The position numbers and the translations under genes are program-made. Shown one piece after another: positions 15,958 to 24,635 of a stretch of 64,000 nt of DNA (positions within the stretch are counted from its first letter, which is position 1; each line of letters opens with the position of its first letter). Below the pieces are notes generated by a model. That model had not been told where the DNA came from, did not search any database, and saw only the letters and a program-made list of their open reading frames with translations. Source of the DNA: Roseiarcus sp963732155 (GTDB lineage: Bacteria; Pseudomonadota; Alphaproteobacteria; Rhizobiales; Beijerinckiaceae); NCBI GenBank assembly GCA_963732155.1, contig CAVSYB010000015.1, positions 310,001 through 374,000 of the forward strand, written 5' to 3'.

Positions 15958-16764
15958 TCAGCCCAGCGGGCCGGCGCCGAGACGCGCCAGATCGAACGAG
16001 GCGACGTCCTCCAGCAATTCGATGAACGCGGTCGCGCCGTAATCCGCGCAGGCCTCGCCCTTGGCGGCGGTGGCGATCGACGCATTGCCCATCGCGCCGT
16101 GCTCGTTGAGGTCGTTGGCCATCCAGCCGAAGCCGATCGGCTGGGTGGCGCGAAGCCAGGTGAAGTCGCGCTCCATGCCGACCGCCGCGCTGACGAAATC
16201 GCGCGCCTCGTCCATCCGCACGGTCTCCGGACGGAACGCCAGCATCAGCGAGGTCTCCGCGTCGCCGGCGTGAATGCCGTGCGCGCGCTCCTTCGGTCCG
16301 AACATTCCGTCGGGATAGCCGAACCGGCTCCACGCCGAATTGACCACCAGCATGCCGCGCCGCACGCGCAGGTCGCGCGCGACGATGTCGATCGCCGGCA
16401 CGTTGCCGCCGTGCGAGTTGACGATGACCAACTTGCGGCAGCCGGCGCGCGCCACGCTCTCGCCGATCTCGGTCCAGGCGCGCACGATCGTGTCGAGCGA
16501 AAAGGTCAGCGTTCCCGGAAACTCGATATGTTCGTTGGATTTGCCGATCGCCTGGAGGGGCAGGAACAGCACCGGCAGGTCGGCCGGGACGCGCTCGATG
16601 GCGCGTCGCAAGTAGCCCTCGTTGATGAAGGCGTCGACGCCGACCGGCAGATGCGGCCCGTGCTGCTCGATCGCCGCGACCGGCAGCACCGCGATGACCT
16701 CGGCCATATCGGCGGCCTGGAAATCCCGCCAGCTCATCTCGGCCCACAGCCTGGTCGGCAGCAT
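15958..16764 (-). CDS. Creatininase-family amidohydrolase
   Basis: A 268-residue metal-dependent amidohydrolase of the creatininase/MftE/ArfB family, which opens cyclic amides or formamides. Metal ligands are visible in VAAIEQHGPHLPVGVDAF (Glu, His, Asp), NSHGGN and HAGDAETS (His, Asp, Glu). The start at 16764 (MLPTRLWAEMSWRDFQ) has a GGGAGAC ribosome-binding sequence. It lies 34 bp downstream of a RidA-family gene and the pair is divergent from an ABC importer/deaminase operon, so a role in breaking a small cyclic nitrogen compound such as a ureide, lactam or creatinine analogue is likely but unproven. Confidence 0.88.
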   Translation of the reverse strand: MLPTRLWAEMSWRDFQAADMAEVIAVLPVAAIEQHGPHLPVGVDAFINEGYLRRAIERVPADLPVLFLPLQAIGKSNEHIEFPGTLTFSLDTIVRAWTEIGESVARAGCRKLVIVNSHGGNVPAIDIVARDLRVRRGMLVVNSAWSRFGYPDGMFGPKERAHGIHAGDAETSLMLAFRPETVRMDEARDFVSAAVGMERDFTWLRATQPIGFGWMANDLNEHGAMGNASIATAAKGEACADYGATAFIELLEDVASFDLARLGAGPLG

Positions 16765-16798
16765 CAGAGTCTCCCGTTTTGCCGGCGCCCCGACGCGC

Positions 16799-17185
16799 TC
16801 AGGGCGCCCGCGCCGCGACGGCCTCGATCTCGACCTTGAACTCGGGGCGCGCAAACCCCTGGACGATCATCAAGGTCGAGGCCGGCGGCGGATTGCCGAC
16901 GAATTCATCACGCGCCCGCATGTAGCCGGCCAAATATTGGGCGGCGGCGACATAGGCGTTGAGGCGGACGAGGTCGCCCATCGTCATTCCCGCCTCCGCC
17001 AGGATCGCCGCGATCGCCCGAAAACACAGGCGCGCCTGTTCCTCGACGCTATCCGGGACGATCCCGTCCCTGCCGATTCCAAGCTGGCCGGAGCAGAACG
17101 CCAGCCGCCAGCCGGCGGGAATCTCGACGCCATGGGCGTAATTGGCGAACGGCGGGTGCAGGCTGTCAGGCGTCAGGCGGCGCAT
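16799..17185 (-). CDS. RidA/YjgF/RutC-family protein lacking the canonical arginine
   Basis: A 128-residue Rid-family protein, a trimeric fold whose archetype hydrolyses reactive enamines and imines. Typical elements are FCSGQLGIGRDG, ARLCFRAIAAILAEAGMTMG and the C-terminal EFKVEIEAVA. In RidA proper the catalytic arginine sits in a P-x-R motif; here the equivalent is Pro101-Ala102-Ser103, so it belongs to a Rid subgroup without proven deaminase activity. Start 17185 is chosen from family length; longer upstream readings are arginine-rich. First gene of the ridA-creatininase(-rnhB) unit, divergent from the importer operon. Confidence 0.88.
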   Translation of the reverse strand: MRRLTPDSLHPPFANYAHGVEIPAGWRLAFCSGQLGIGRDGIVPDSVEEQARLCFRAIAAILAEAGMTMGDLVRLNAYVAAAQYLAGYMRARDEFVGNPPPASTLMIVQGFARPEFKVEIEAVAARAP

Positions 17186-17228
17186 CGACGAGGCTCTTCG
17201 GCGGGACGGCGATTTGGCCATCGCTAGC

Positions 17229-17251
17229 CCTTGCCTACGGCCAAGGCAAGG
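17229..17251. promoter_or_regulatory. Inverted repeat between the two divergent heterocycle operons
   Basis: CCTTGCCT and AGGCAAGG pair perfectly over 8 bp around a 7-bp centre, in the 140-bp space between the RidA gene and the ABC substrate-binding gene. Placement and symmetry suit an operator for both operons; no regulator gene is adjacent. Confidence 0.35.
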
Positions 17252-17325
17252 TCGACAATGGCGCGCGGCTTGCTTAAATCCCGGCCGGGGCGGCCGGGCG
17301 CCCCTCAAGCCGTGGAGATGGAAAG

Positions 17326-18321
17326 ATGCGTTCTGTGGTTTTGGCCGGTCTCGCCGGCGCGCTGGCGCTGTCGGGTCCGGCGTTCGCGCTCGACAAGGTG
17401 ACGTTCGGCACCAACTGGCTCGCCGAGGCCGAGCACGGCGGCTACTACCAGGCGGTCGTCGACGGCACCTACGCCAAATACGGGCTCGACGTGACCATTC
17501 TGCCGGGCGGTCCGCAGGCCAACAACGGCCTGCTGCTGGCGACCGGCAAGATCGAGTTCTATATGGGCGGCAATCTGATCCTGGCGTTCTCGGCGGTGGA
17601 GCAGAATTTGCCGATCATCGTCGTCGCCGCCGACTTCCAGAAGGACCCGCAAATCATGATGTCGCATCCCGGCGTCGGGCTCGACAAATGGAGCGACCTG
17701 CCCAAGGCGACGGCGTTCGTCGGCAAGGAAGGGCTGGTGTCGTTCTATTCCTGGATGAAGATCGCCTACGGCTTCAAGGACGAGAACGTGAAGCCCTACA
17801 ACTTCAACGCGGCGCCGTTCATCGCCGACAAGGATTCGATCCAGCAGGGCTATCTGACCGCCGAGCCTTTCGCGGTGGCGAAGCAGGGCGGCTTCAAGCC
17901 GAACATCTTCCTGCTCGCCGATCAGGGCTATTCGACCTACGCGACGACGATCGAGACCCGCCGGGACCTGGTCGACACGAATCCCGATCTCGTCCAGCGT
18001 TTCGTCGACGCCTCGGCGATCGGCTGGTATCACTACCTCTATGGCGATAATTCGAAGGCGAACGCCGCGATCAAGAAGGACAATCCCGACATCACCGACG
18101 AGCAGATCGCCTTTTCGTTCGCCAAGATGAAGGAATACGGGCTGGTCGATTCCGGCGACACGCTGAAGCTCGGCATCGGCGCGATGACGGATGCGCGGAT
18201 GAAGGATTTCTTCGAGCAGATGGTCAAGGCGGGCGTCGTCAAGAGCGACGTCGACTACACGAAGGCGTACACGCTGAAGTTCGTCGACAAGGGCGTCGGC
18301 CTCGAGTTGCATCCAAAGTGA
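17326..18321 (+). CDS. ABC transporter substrate-binding protein, NMT1/THI5-like
   Basis: A 331-residue periplasmic binding protein of the SsuA/THI5 (NMT1) family, whose members bind pyrimidines, sulfonates, nitrate or other small anions and heterocycles. A Sec signal peptide (MRSVVLAGLAGALALSGPAF) is followed by the family opening VTFGTNWLAEAEHGGYYQAV and the strand ILPGGPQANNGLLLATGKIE. The N-W-x-A-x-x-x-H-G-G-Y motif is shared with pyrimidine-precursor binding proteins. First gene of a six-gene run with ATPase, permease, deaminase-like hydrolase, FAD oxidoreductase and NAD(P)H reductase. A GGAGATGGAAAG sequence precedes ATG 17326. Confidence 0.9.
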   Translation: MRSVVLAGLAGALALSGPAFALDKVTFGTNWLAEAEHGGYYQAVVDGTYAKYGLDVTILPGGPQANNGLLLATGKIEFYMGGNLILAFSAVEQNLPIIVVAADFQKDPQIMMSHPGVGLDKWSDLPKATAFVGKEGLVSFYSWMKIAYGFKDENVKPYNFNAAPFIADKDSIQQGYLTAEPFAVAKQGGFKPNIFLLADQGYSTYATTIETRRDLVDTNPDLVQRFVDASAIGWYHYLYGDNSKANAAIKKDNPDITDEQIAFSFAKMKEYGLVDSGDTLKLGIGAMTDARMKDFFEQMVKAGVVKSDVDYTKAYTLKFVDKGVGLELHPK

Positions 18322-18379
18322 AGGGCGGTCCTCGATCGCGCGCTGACTCTCCCGCCCGGCGGGACACCGGAATTTCACC

Positions 18380-19204
18380 GTGTCGGTAGTTGAATCCCTC
18401 TCCACTTCGGCCGCGCTGCAGTCGCCTCCGGCGCCGGCGACGCTCGCCAGGCTGCGGGGCGTCGGCAAGGCCTTCGGCAATGGCGTCGTCGCGATCGCCG
18501 ACCTCAATCTCGAAGTGCGCGACGGCGAGTTCCTGTCGCTGCTCGGCCCGTCGGGCTGCGGCAAGTCGACGGTGCTGCGGCTGATGGCGGGGCTTTCGAC
18601 GCCGACCTCCGGCTCGATCGAGTGGAGCGGCGGGCGCCCGGAACTCGGCTTCGTGTTCCAGGAGCCGACGCTGATGCCGTGGGCGACGGTGTTCTCCAAC
18701 GTCTGGCTGCCGTTGCGGCTGCGCGGCGTGTCGCGCCAGCAAGCGCACGCGCGGATCGACGAAGCGCTCGACCGCGTCGGCCTCGCCGGCTTCGCCAAGG
18801 CCTATCCGCGCGAGCTTTCCGGCGGCATGAAGATGCGCGTGTCGATCGCCCGCGCGCTGGTGATGCGCCCGGCGCTGCTGCTGATGGACGAGCCGTTCGC
18901 CGCGCTCGACGAAATCACCCGCAGCAAATTGAACGACGATCTCGTCGCGCTCAAATGCTCGCTCGGCGCGACGGTCGTCTTCGTCACCCATTCGGTCTAT
19001 GAGAGCGTGTTTCTGTCGACGCGCATCATCGTGATGGCGGCGCGCCCCGGGCGCGTGGTCGCCGAAATCCTGATCGACGCGCCGCTGCCGCGCGACCTGG
19101 AGTTCCGCCACAGCGCCCTCTACGCCGACCGGTGCCGGGCGACTTCGCTGGCGCTGCACGACGCGATGGAGTCAAAGCCCCTCGACGGGGCTGCGGCGAA
19201 GTGA
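18380..19204 (+). CDS. ABC transporter ATP-binding protein (SsuB/TauB type)
   Basis: A 274-residue nucleotide-binding subunit. Walker A is GPSGCGKST, the signature is LSGGMKMRV, Walker B is LLLMDEPFAALDE and the switch histidine is in VVFVTHSVYES. The GTG at 18380 gives the family length. It energises the import system of which the preceding gene is the binding protein and the following the permease; its stop overlaps the permease start (TGATG at 19202-19206). Confidence 0.93.
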   Translation: MSVVESLSTSAALQSPPAPATLARLRGVGKAFGNGVVAIADLNLEVRDGEFLSLLGPSGCGKSTVLRLMAGLSTPTSGSIEWSGGRPELGFVFQEPTLMPWATVFSNVWLPLRLRGVSRQQAHARIDEALDRVGLAGFAKAYPRELSGGMKMRVSIARALVMRPALLLMDEPFAALDEITRSKLNDDLVALKCSLGATVVFVTHSVYESVFLSTRIIVMAARPGRVVAEILIDAPLPRDLEFRHSALYADRCRATSLALHDAMESKPLDGAAAK

Positions 19205-19995
19205 TGCGCGTGAACCGCCAGAAAATTCTCGAGCTGGTGTTGCCGACGCTGGCGCTGTTCCTCGCGCTGCTCGGCTGGGAGTTCGTGGTCTGGGCGGAGG
19301 CCATCCCGCCTTACGTGCTGCCCTCGCCGAGCCTGATTCTGATCACCCTGGTCAAGGACTGGTGGACGCTGTCCCGCTCGCTGCTGGTGACGCTGCACAT
19401 CACCTTCGAGGCGCTGGGGCTGGCGGCCGTCGGCGGCGGCGCGCTGGCGGTGCTGTTCGCCCAATCGCGCATCGTCGAGCGCGCGTTCTTTCCCTTCGCG
19501 GTGATCCTGCAGGTGACGCCGATCGTCGCGATCGCGCCGCTGCTGCTGATCTACCTCAGCGCCAACACCGCCGTGCTGGTCTGCGCGTTTCTCGTCGCGT
19601 TCTTTCCGATCCTGTCGAACACCGCCCTCGGCCTCGCCTCGGCCGATCACAACCTGATCGATCTCTTCCAGCTCTATCGCGCGTCGCACTGGCAGCAGCT
19701 GCTGTGGCTGCGCCTGCCCTCGGCGTTGCCGTATTTTCTCGGCGGCTTGCGGATCGCCGGCGGGCTCGCGCTGATCGGCGCGATCGTCGCGGAGGTCGCG
19801 GCGGGCTCGGCGGGCCAGGGCGCCGGCCTCGCCTATCGGATCGTCGAGTCCGGCTTTCTGCTCAATATTCCGCGCATGTTCGCGGCGCTGCTGCTGATCT
19901 CGGTCGCCGGCATCATGATCTTCCTGCTGCTCACCGTGATTTCGAACCTGCTGCTCCGCCGCTGGCACGACAGCGCCCGCCGTCGCGAGGCGTGA
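19204..19995 (+). CDS. ABC transporter permease (SsuC/TauC type)
   Basis: A 263-residue inner-membrane permease with about six helices. The cytoplasmic coupling loop is visible around DLFQLYRASHWQQLLWLRLP, preceding the usual SALPYFLGGLRIAGGLALIG. ATG 19204 overlaps the ATPase stop codon by one base. The hydrolase gene starts 1 bp after its stop, so transport and catabolism are tightly linked. Confidence 0.93.
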   Translation: MRVNRQKILELVLPTLALFLALLGWEFVVWAEAIPPYVLPSPSLILITLVKDWWTLSRSLLVTLHITFEALGLAAVGGGALAVLFAQSRIVERAFFPFAVILQVTPIVAIAPLLLIYLSANTAVLVCAFLVAFFPILSNTALGLASADHNLIDLFQLYRASHWQQLLWLRLPSALPYFLGGLRIAGGLALIGAIVAEVAAGSAGQGAGLAYRIVESGFLLNIPRMFAALLLISVAGIMIFLLLTVISNLLLRRWHDSARRREA

Positions 19996-19996
19996 A

Positions 19997-21322
19997 ATGG
20001 GCGGCTATTATTCGATCGCCGGCGCGCCGCGCTATGTTCTGGCCGGCGCGAAGCTGCCGCGCTCGCTGATCCCCGACGCGGCGCGCGAAGTCGATCGCGA
20101 CGATCTGGCGCAGGTCGACCTGCTGATCGGGGCGGGGCGCATCGAGGCCATCGCGCCGGCGGGCGCCGGCCTGGCGGACGCGCAGCTGCCGCGCCTGGCG
20201 CTGGGCGGCGCCATCGTCCTGCCGCTGTTCGTCGACGCGCACACCCATCTCGACAAGGGCCATATCTGGCCGCGCGCCGCCAATCCCGACGGAACCTTCG
20301 CCGCCGCGCTGGAGACGGTCGCCGCGGACCGGCTCGCCAACTGGAGCGCGCGCGACGTCGCGGCGCGCATGGAGTTCAGTCTGCGCTGCGCCTATGCGCA
20401 CGGAACGGGCGCGATCCGCACTCATATCGACAGCGTCGGTCCGCAGACGGCGATCAGCTGGCCGGTGTTCGCCGAGGCGCGCGAGCGCTGGCGCGGCCGC
20501 ATCGCGCTGCAGGCTTCGCCGTTGTTTCGCGTCGACCTGGCCTTGGACGAGGCGCATATGCGCGACGTCGAGGCGATGGTCGAGGCGCACGGCTCGCGCC
20601 TGCTGGGCGCGGTGACTTATATGACGCCGGGCCTCGCCGAAGCGCTCGACATCCTGTTCCGCCTCGCGGCGCGCAAGGGTTTCGACCTCGATTTTCACGT
20701 CGACGAAACCGCCGATCCGGCGGCCGTGTCGCTCGGCATGATCGCCCAGGCCGCGCTCGATCACCGCTTCGCCGGCCGCATCCTGGCCGGCCATTGCTGT
20801 TCGCTCGCCCGGCAGGGCGAGGACCACAGAAAGCGCACGATCGAGCTGGTCGCGCGCGCCGGCCTCGGCGTGGTGTCGCTGCCGATGTGCAATCTCTACC
20901 TGCAGGATCGGCGCGCCGGCGGCACGCCGCGATGGCGCGGCGTCACCGCCTTGCACGAATTGAAGGCGGCGGGGGTGCGCGTGATGATCGCCAGCGACAA
21001 TACGCGCGATTCGTTCTACCCGTTCGGCGATCTCGATATGATGGAGGTCTGGCGCGAGGGCGCGCGCATCCTTCATCTCGACCACCCCGCCGGGCCGTGG
21101 GCGCCGGCGCTGTTCACCGCGCCCGCGCAGGCGATGGGCGTCGAGGCCGGCAGACTTTTCCCCGGCGCGCCCGCCGACATGATCCTGACGCGGGCGCGCT
21201 CGTTCACCGAATTGCTGGCGCGTCCACAACAGGACCGGACGGTGCTGCGCGCCGGCGCGCCGCTCGACGTCGCGCCGCCGGCCTACGCCGAACTCGATCA
21301 ACTCGAAGGGCTTCGTCCATGA
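19997..21322 (+). CDS. Cytosine-deaminase-like amidohydrolase
   Basis: A 441-residue metallo-dependent hydrolase (TIM barrel) of the cytosine/creatinine/isoguanine deaminase branch. Metal and catalytic motifs occur in order: VDAHTHLDKG (His82, His84), DFHVDET (about 235, His and Glu), AGHCCSL (about 267), and ASDNTRDSFYPFGD (about 334, metal Asp). The SDN-x-R-D-x-FYPFGD block is typical of CodA-type enzymes. It is translated directly after the importer permease and its stop overlaps the FAD oxidoreductase start (ATGA, 21319-21322). Likely substrate: an exocyclic amino group on an imported heterocycle; the exact compound is unknown. Confidence 0.85.
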   Translation: MGGYYSIAGAPRYVLAGAKLPRSLIPDAAREVDRDDLAQVDLLIGAGRIEAIAPAGAGLADAQLPRLALGGAIVLPLFVDAHTHLDKGHIWPRAANPDGTFAAALETVAADRLANWSARDVAARMEFSLRCAYAHGTGAIRTHIDSVGPQTAISWPVFAEARERWRGRIALQASPLFRVDLALDEAHMRDVEAMVEAHGSRLLGAVTYMTPGLAEALDILFRLAARKGFDLDFHVDETADPAAVSLGMIAQAALDHRFAGRILAGHCCSLARQGEDHRKRTIELVARAGLGVVSLPMCNLYLQDRRAGGTPRWRGVTALHELKAAGVRVMIASDNTRDSFYPFGDLDMMEVWREGARILHLDHPAGPWAPALFTAPAQAMGVEAGRLFPGAPADMILTRARSFTELLARPQQDRTVLRAGAPLDVAPPAYAELDQLEGLRP

Positions 21323-22743
21323 GTTACGACATCGCGGCGTTCCGCCAGGCGATCGGCGCGGTCCACTGCGAGGACAATCCGGTTCTGGTGCGCCAGAAGA
21401 GCCGCGACTTCTACTGGTATTCGCCGATTCTCAAGCGCGCGCTCGATTCGGTCGCCGCGGACCTCGTCGTGACGCCGAAGGACGAGGCCGAGGTCGCCGC
21501 GATCCTCGCCGCCGCCTATTCCCTGCAAATCCCGGTCACGCCGCGCGGCACGGGCACCGGCAACTACGGCCAGGCGATGCCGCTCGCCGGCGGCGTGGTG
21601 CTCAATATGGCGGCGATGGACAAGGTCCGGTCGATCTCGCCGGGGCGCGTGGTCAGCGAGCCCGGCGCGGTCATCGCGGCGATCGACGAACGAACGCGGG
21701 CGGGCGGCCAGGAGCTGCGGATGCACCCCTCGACCTACGCCACCGCGTCGATCGGCGGCTTCGTGGCGGGCGGCTCGGGCGGCGTCGGCTCGATCAAATG
21801 GGGCGGCTTGCGCGATTTCGGCAACATCCTGCGCCTGCGCGTGCTGACGATGGAGGCCTCGCCGCGCACGCTCGAACTGACCGGCGAGGACCTGCACAAG
21901 GCGGCGCACGCCTACGGCACCAACGGCGTCATCACCGAGGTCGAAATGCCGCTGACCGCGGCCTACGAGTGGGTCGACCTGATCGCCGGCTTTGCGACGT
22001 TCGAGGCGGCGGCGGCCTACGCCAACGCGCTCGGCGAGGAGGACGGGCTGCTCGTCAAACTCGTCACCGTCGTCGCCGGCCCCGCCCCGCACGACTACTT
22101 CCTGCGCCATCGCCATCTCATTGCGCGCGAGCAGAGCGTCGTGCTGGCGATGGTCGCCGAACATTCGCTCGACGCGCTGCGCGCCTTCACGCGCCGCTAC
22201 AAGGGGGCGACGCTGCTGTTCGATTCCTCGCTCGCTTCGCCCGAGGCGCGCAAGGGCCTGCCGCCGAACTACGAGCTCTCGTGGAACCACACCACCTTGC
22301 GCGCGCTGCGCGTCGATCCGGCGATTACCTATCTGCAGGCGCTCTATCCGTTTCCGACCCAGCTCGCGACGGTGAAGAACATCCACGATCGCTTCGGCGC
22401 GGAAGTGACGGGACATCTCGAATTCGTGCGCTTCAACGGCAAGGTGACCTGCTTCGGATTGCCGCTGGTGCGCTTCACCACGGCCGAGCGGCTCGACGAA
22501 ATCATGGCGATCCACGAGGCGATGGGCGCGCCGATCTTCAACGCGCACCGCTACACGCTGGAGGAGGGCGGCATGAAGCAGACCGATTCGGTGCAGCTCG
22601 CCTTCAAGAAGGAGGCCGACCCGCGCGGCCTGCTCAATCCCGGCAAGATGGTCGCCTGGGAGGACCCGGATTTCGACTATCGCGCCGGGCGCAATTTCCT
22701 GTTTCCCGGGCTGGAGGAACGCGCGCGCGCGGCGGGGGCGTGA
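21319..22743 (+). CDS. FAD-binding oxidoreductase (GlcD/VAO type)
   Basis: A 474-residue flavoprotein with an FAD_binding_4 domain. The pyrophosphate-binding stretch PRGTGTGNYGQAMPLAGGVV and the second FAD contact GSGGVGSIKWGGLRDFGNI are clear. The C-terminal half carries a substrate cap and ends LAFKKEADPRGLLNPGKM, the standard end of GlcD-like proteins. The ATG overlaps the preceding stop. In this operon it probably oxidises a ring or hydroxy intermediate of the imported compound, passing electrons to the adjacent reductase or the respiratory chain; this is inference from position. Confidence 0.88.
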   Translation: MSYDIAAFRQAIGAVHCEDNPVLVRQKSRDFYWYSPILKRALDSVAADLVVTPKDEAEVAAILAAAYSLQIPVTPRGTGTGNYGQAMPLAGGVVLNMAAMDKVRSISPGRVVSEPGAVIAAIDERTRAGGQELRMHPSTYATASIGGFVAGGSGGVGSIKWGGLRDFGNILRLRVLTMEASPRTLELTGEDLHKAAHAYGTNGVITEVEMPLTAAYEWVDLIAGFATFEAAAAYANALGEEDGLLVKLVTVVAGPAPHDYFLRHRHLIAREQSVVLAMVAEHSLDALRAFTRRYKGATLLFDSSLASPEARKGLPPNYELSWNHTTLRALRVDPAITYLQALYPFPTQLATVKNIHDRFGAEVTGHLEFVRFNGKVTCFGLPLVRFTTAERLDEIMAIHEAMGAPIFNAHRYTLEEGGMKQTDSVQLAFKKEADPRGLLNPGKMVAWEDPDFDYRAGRNFLFPGLEERARAAGA

Positions 22744-22747
22744 GGCG

Positions 22748-23332
22748 ATGCGGGTGCTCGTTCTCTACGCCCATCCCGTCGAGACCAGCTTCGTCGCGGC
22801 GCTGCGCGAGGCGGTGGTCGGCGCCTTGCGCGCGCGCGGCCACGAGGTCGACGATTGCGATCTCAACGTCGAGGGCTTCGATCCGGTGATGAGCCGGCAG
22901 GAGCGCATCGACTATCACAACAAGGCGGTCAACCGGGGTCCCGTCGCGCCTTACGTCGAGCGTCTGCTCGCCGCCGAGGCGCTGGTGCTGGTTTTTCCCG
23001 TGTGGAACTATGGTTTCCCGGCGATCCTGAAAGGGTTCATCGACAAGGTGTTCCTGCCGGGCGTCAGCTTCGAATTGTCCGCCGACGGCGGCTATACGCC
23101 GACCCTGCGCAACATCGGCAAGCTCGCCGCCGTCTGCACCTATGGCGGCGACCGCTGGCGCACGATCCTGATGGGCGATCCGCCGCGCCGCGTCGTCAAG
23201 CGGTCGTTGCGCAACCTGGTGCGGCCGGGCGCGACCTGCGACTACCTCGCCCATTACGACATGAACCGCACCCGGCCGGAGCGCCGGGCGCGCTTCCTCG
23301 GCGAGGTTCGCCGCGCGTTCGAAGCCTGGTGA
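22748..23332 (+). CDS. NAD(P)H oxidoreductase, flavodoxin-like fold (NQO/KefF type)
   Basis: A 194-residue flavodoxin-fold quinone reductase. The FMN/FAD phosphate loop VLYAHPVETSFVAAL opens the protein, and VFPVWNYGFPAILKGFIDKV with FLPGVSF is the family signature. ATG 22748 follows the previous stop by 4 bp, so it closes the importer-hydrolase-oxidoreductase operon. It could supply reduced flavin, reduce a quinone-like intermediate or protect against one. Convergent with the VOC gene 53 bp away. Confidence 0.9.
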   Translation: MRVLVLYAHPVETSFVAALREAVVGALRARGHEVDDCDLNVEGFDPVMSRQERIDYHNKAVNRGPVAPYVERLLAAEALVLVFPVWNYGFPAILKGFIDKVFLPGVSFELSADGGYTPTLRNIGKLAAVCTYGGDRWRTILMGDPPRRVVKRSLRNLVRPGATCDYLAHYDMNRTRPERRARFLGEVRRAFEAW

Positions 23333-23385
23333 ATCCCTTCGGGCGCGCCCCAGTCGAATTTAGCAGGTCCCGACCCCGGCTCTTT

Positions 23386-23754
23386 TCACGGACCGGCGGG
23401 GGCGAACACGCGCAGCCGGTGGCCGTCCGGATCGAGCGCGACGAAGGTGCGCCCGAAGTCCATGTCGGTCGGCGGCTGGACGATCGGCAGGCCCCGCGCG
23501 CGCCATTGCTCGTAGCGCGCGTCGACCGTCGCGGGACCGCCGACGGCGAAAGCGAGCTCGCCGCCGCCCGGCGGATTGGCGGCGGGCCGCACCCCCTCGC
23601 GCGCCCAGAGGCCCAGCATCACGCCGGAGGCCATCGCGAACATCGCGAATGTGGGCGAGGAATCGGCCGCCGGGCGCCCGAGAAGCTCGGCGTAGAAGGC
23701 TTCGCTGCGGGCCGGGCTTTCGACATAGAGGATGACGAAGTTGAAATCGGACAT
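23386..23754 (-). CDS. VOC-superfamily (glyoxalase/bleomycin-resistance-like) protein
   Basis: A 122-residue vicinal-oxygen-chelate protein, a paired beta-alpha-beta-beta-beta fold used by glyoxalases, dioxygenases and antibiotic-binding proteins. The first half opens FNFVILYVESPARSEAFYAE and the second ends TDMDFGRTFVALDPDGHRLR, the common D-P-D-G-H-x-L/I-R signature. It lies downstream of, and in the same direction as, a WYL regulator, a pairing seen often in proteobacteria. Confidence 0.88.
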   Translation of the reverse strand: MSDFNFVILYVESPARSEAFYAELLGRPAADSSPTFAMFAMASGVMLGLWAREGVRPAANPPGGGELAFAVGGPATVDARYEQWRARGLPIVQPPTDMDFGRTFVALDPDGHRLRVFAPAGP

Positions 23755-23836
23755 GGCGGGTCTCCCTGTTCGGCGCCGCGCCGGGCGCCGCGGAAACCTC
23801 TAGGGCCGCGCGCTGTCAGATTCCGTCAGCAGCGCG

Positions 23837-24526
23837 CTACCCCTCGGCGACGCCCTCGGCGGCGCGCCATTCCTTCAGCAGCGCGGCGCGGCGGCGCGGG
23901 TAGCGCGTCGGCGCCGCCTCGACCGCGCTGATCCGGTCGGTGCGGAAATGGCGGAACGCCTGGCGCGTCTCGCACCACGCGACGATGACGCGGGCGCGGT
24001 CGAAGAAAGCGAGCGCGAGAGGCCAGATCGTGCGCTGCGTCGGCGTCCCCGCGCCGTCGACATAGGCGAGGACGAGCTTTCGCTCGGCGCGGATCGCCTG
24101 CCGGATCGCCGGAAGCTGCGCGTCGCCCGCCGCCAGCGGCGCGCCGGGGCCGACTAGCAAGGCCGAGCGATCGATCACGTCCGAGAGATTGGCGGGCAGC
24201 ACGGCGGCGATCTTGGCGAGCGCGTTGCGCGCGGCGCCGGCGAGCGGCTGATCGGCGCGCCCGGCGACCCAACGCGAGCCCAGCGCCAGCGCCTCGATCT
24301 CTTCGACGTTGAACATCAGCGGCGGCAGCGTGAAGCCCGGCCGCAAGACGTAGCCGAGCCCCGCCTCGCCGGCGATGTCGGCGCCCTGCGCCTGCAGCGC
24401 GGCGATGTCGCGATAGAGCGTGCGCAGGCTGACGCCGAGCTCGCGCGCCAGAGTCGCGCCGGCGACCGGGCGACGATGGCGGCGCAGCAACTGGATGAGA
24501 TCGAGAAGACGTTGCGCGCGCGACAC
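23837..24526 (-). CDS. YafY-type transcriptional regulator (HTH + WYL domain)
   Basis: A 229-residue regulator. The N-terminal HTH_11 helix-turn-helix is visible at ATLARELGVSLRTLYRDI and the rest is a WYL ligand-sensing domain. The GTG at 24526 (SRAQRLLDLIQLLRRHRRPV) is chosen because YafY proteins normally begin with this SRA-x-RLLDLLQ-LRR sequence; an ATG 17 codons upstream adds a non-conserved lead. It is 82 bp upstream of the VOC gene on the same strand and probably controls it. Confidence 0.88.
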   Translation of the reverse strand: MSRAQRLLDLIQLLRRHRRPVAGATLARELGVSLRTLYRDIAALQAQGADIAGEAGLGYVLRPGFTLPPLMFNVEEIEALALGSRWVAGRADQPLAGAARNALAKIAAVLPANLSDVIDRSALLVGPGAPLAAGDAQLPAIRQAIRAERKLVLAYVDGAGTPTQRTIWPLALAFFDRARVIVAWCETRQAFRHFRTDRISAVEAAPTRYPRRRAALLKEWRAAEGVAEG

Positions 24527-24635
24527 GGCGCCGGCCTCGCGGGAGGAACCAGGATCGGATCGGGCGTCAGAATACACCGCTGGCGCGCCGCGCCAACCTC
24601 GCGAGGCGACCCTTCGGCGGGGCCTCGGCGCTTCC

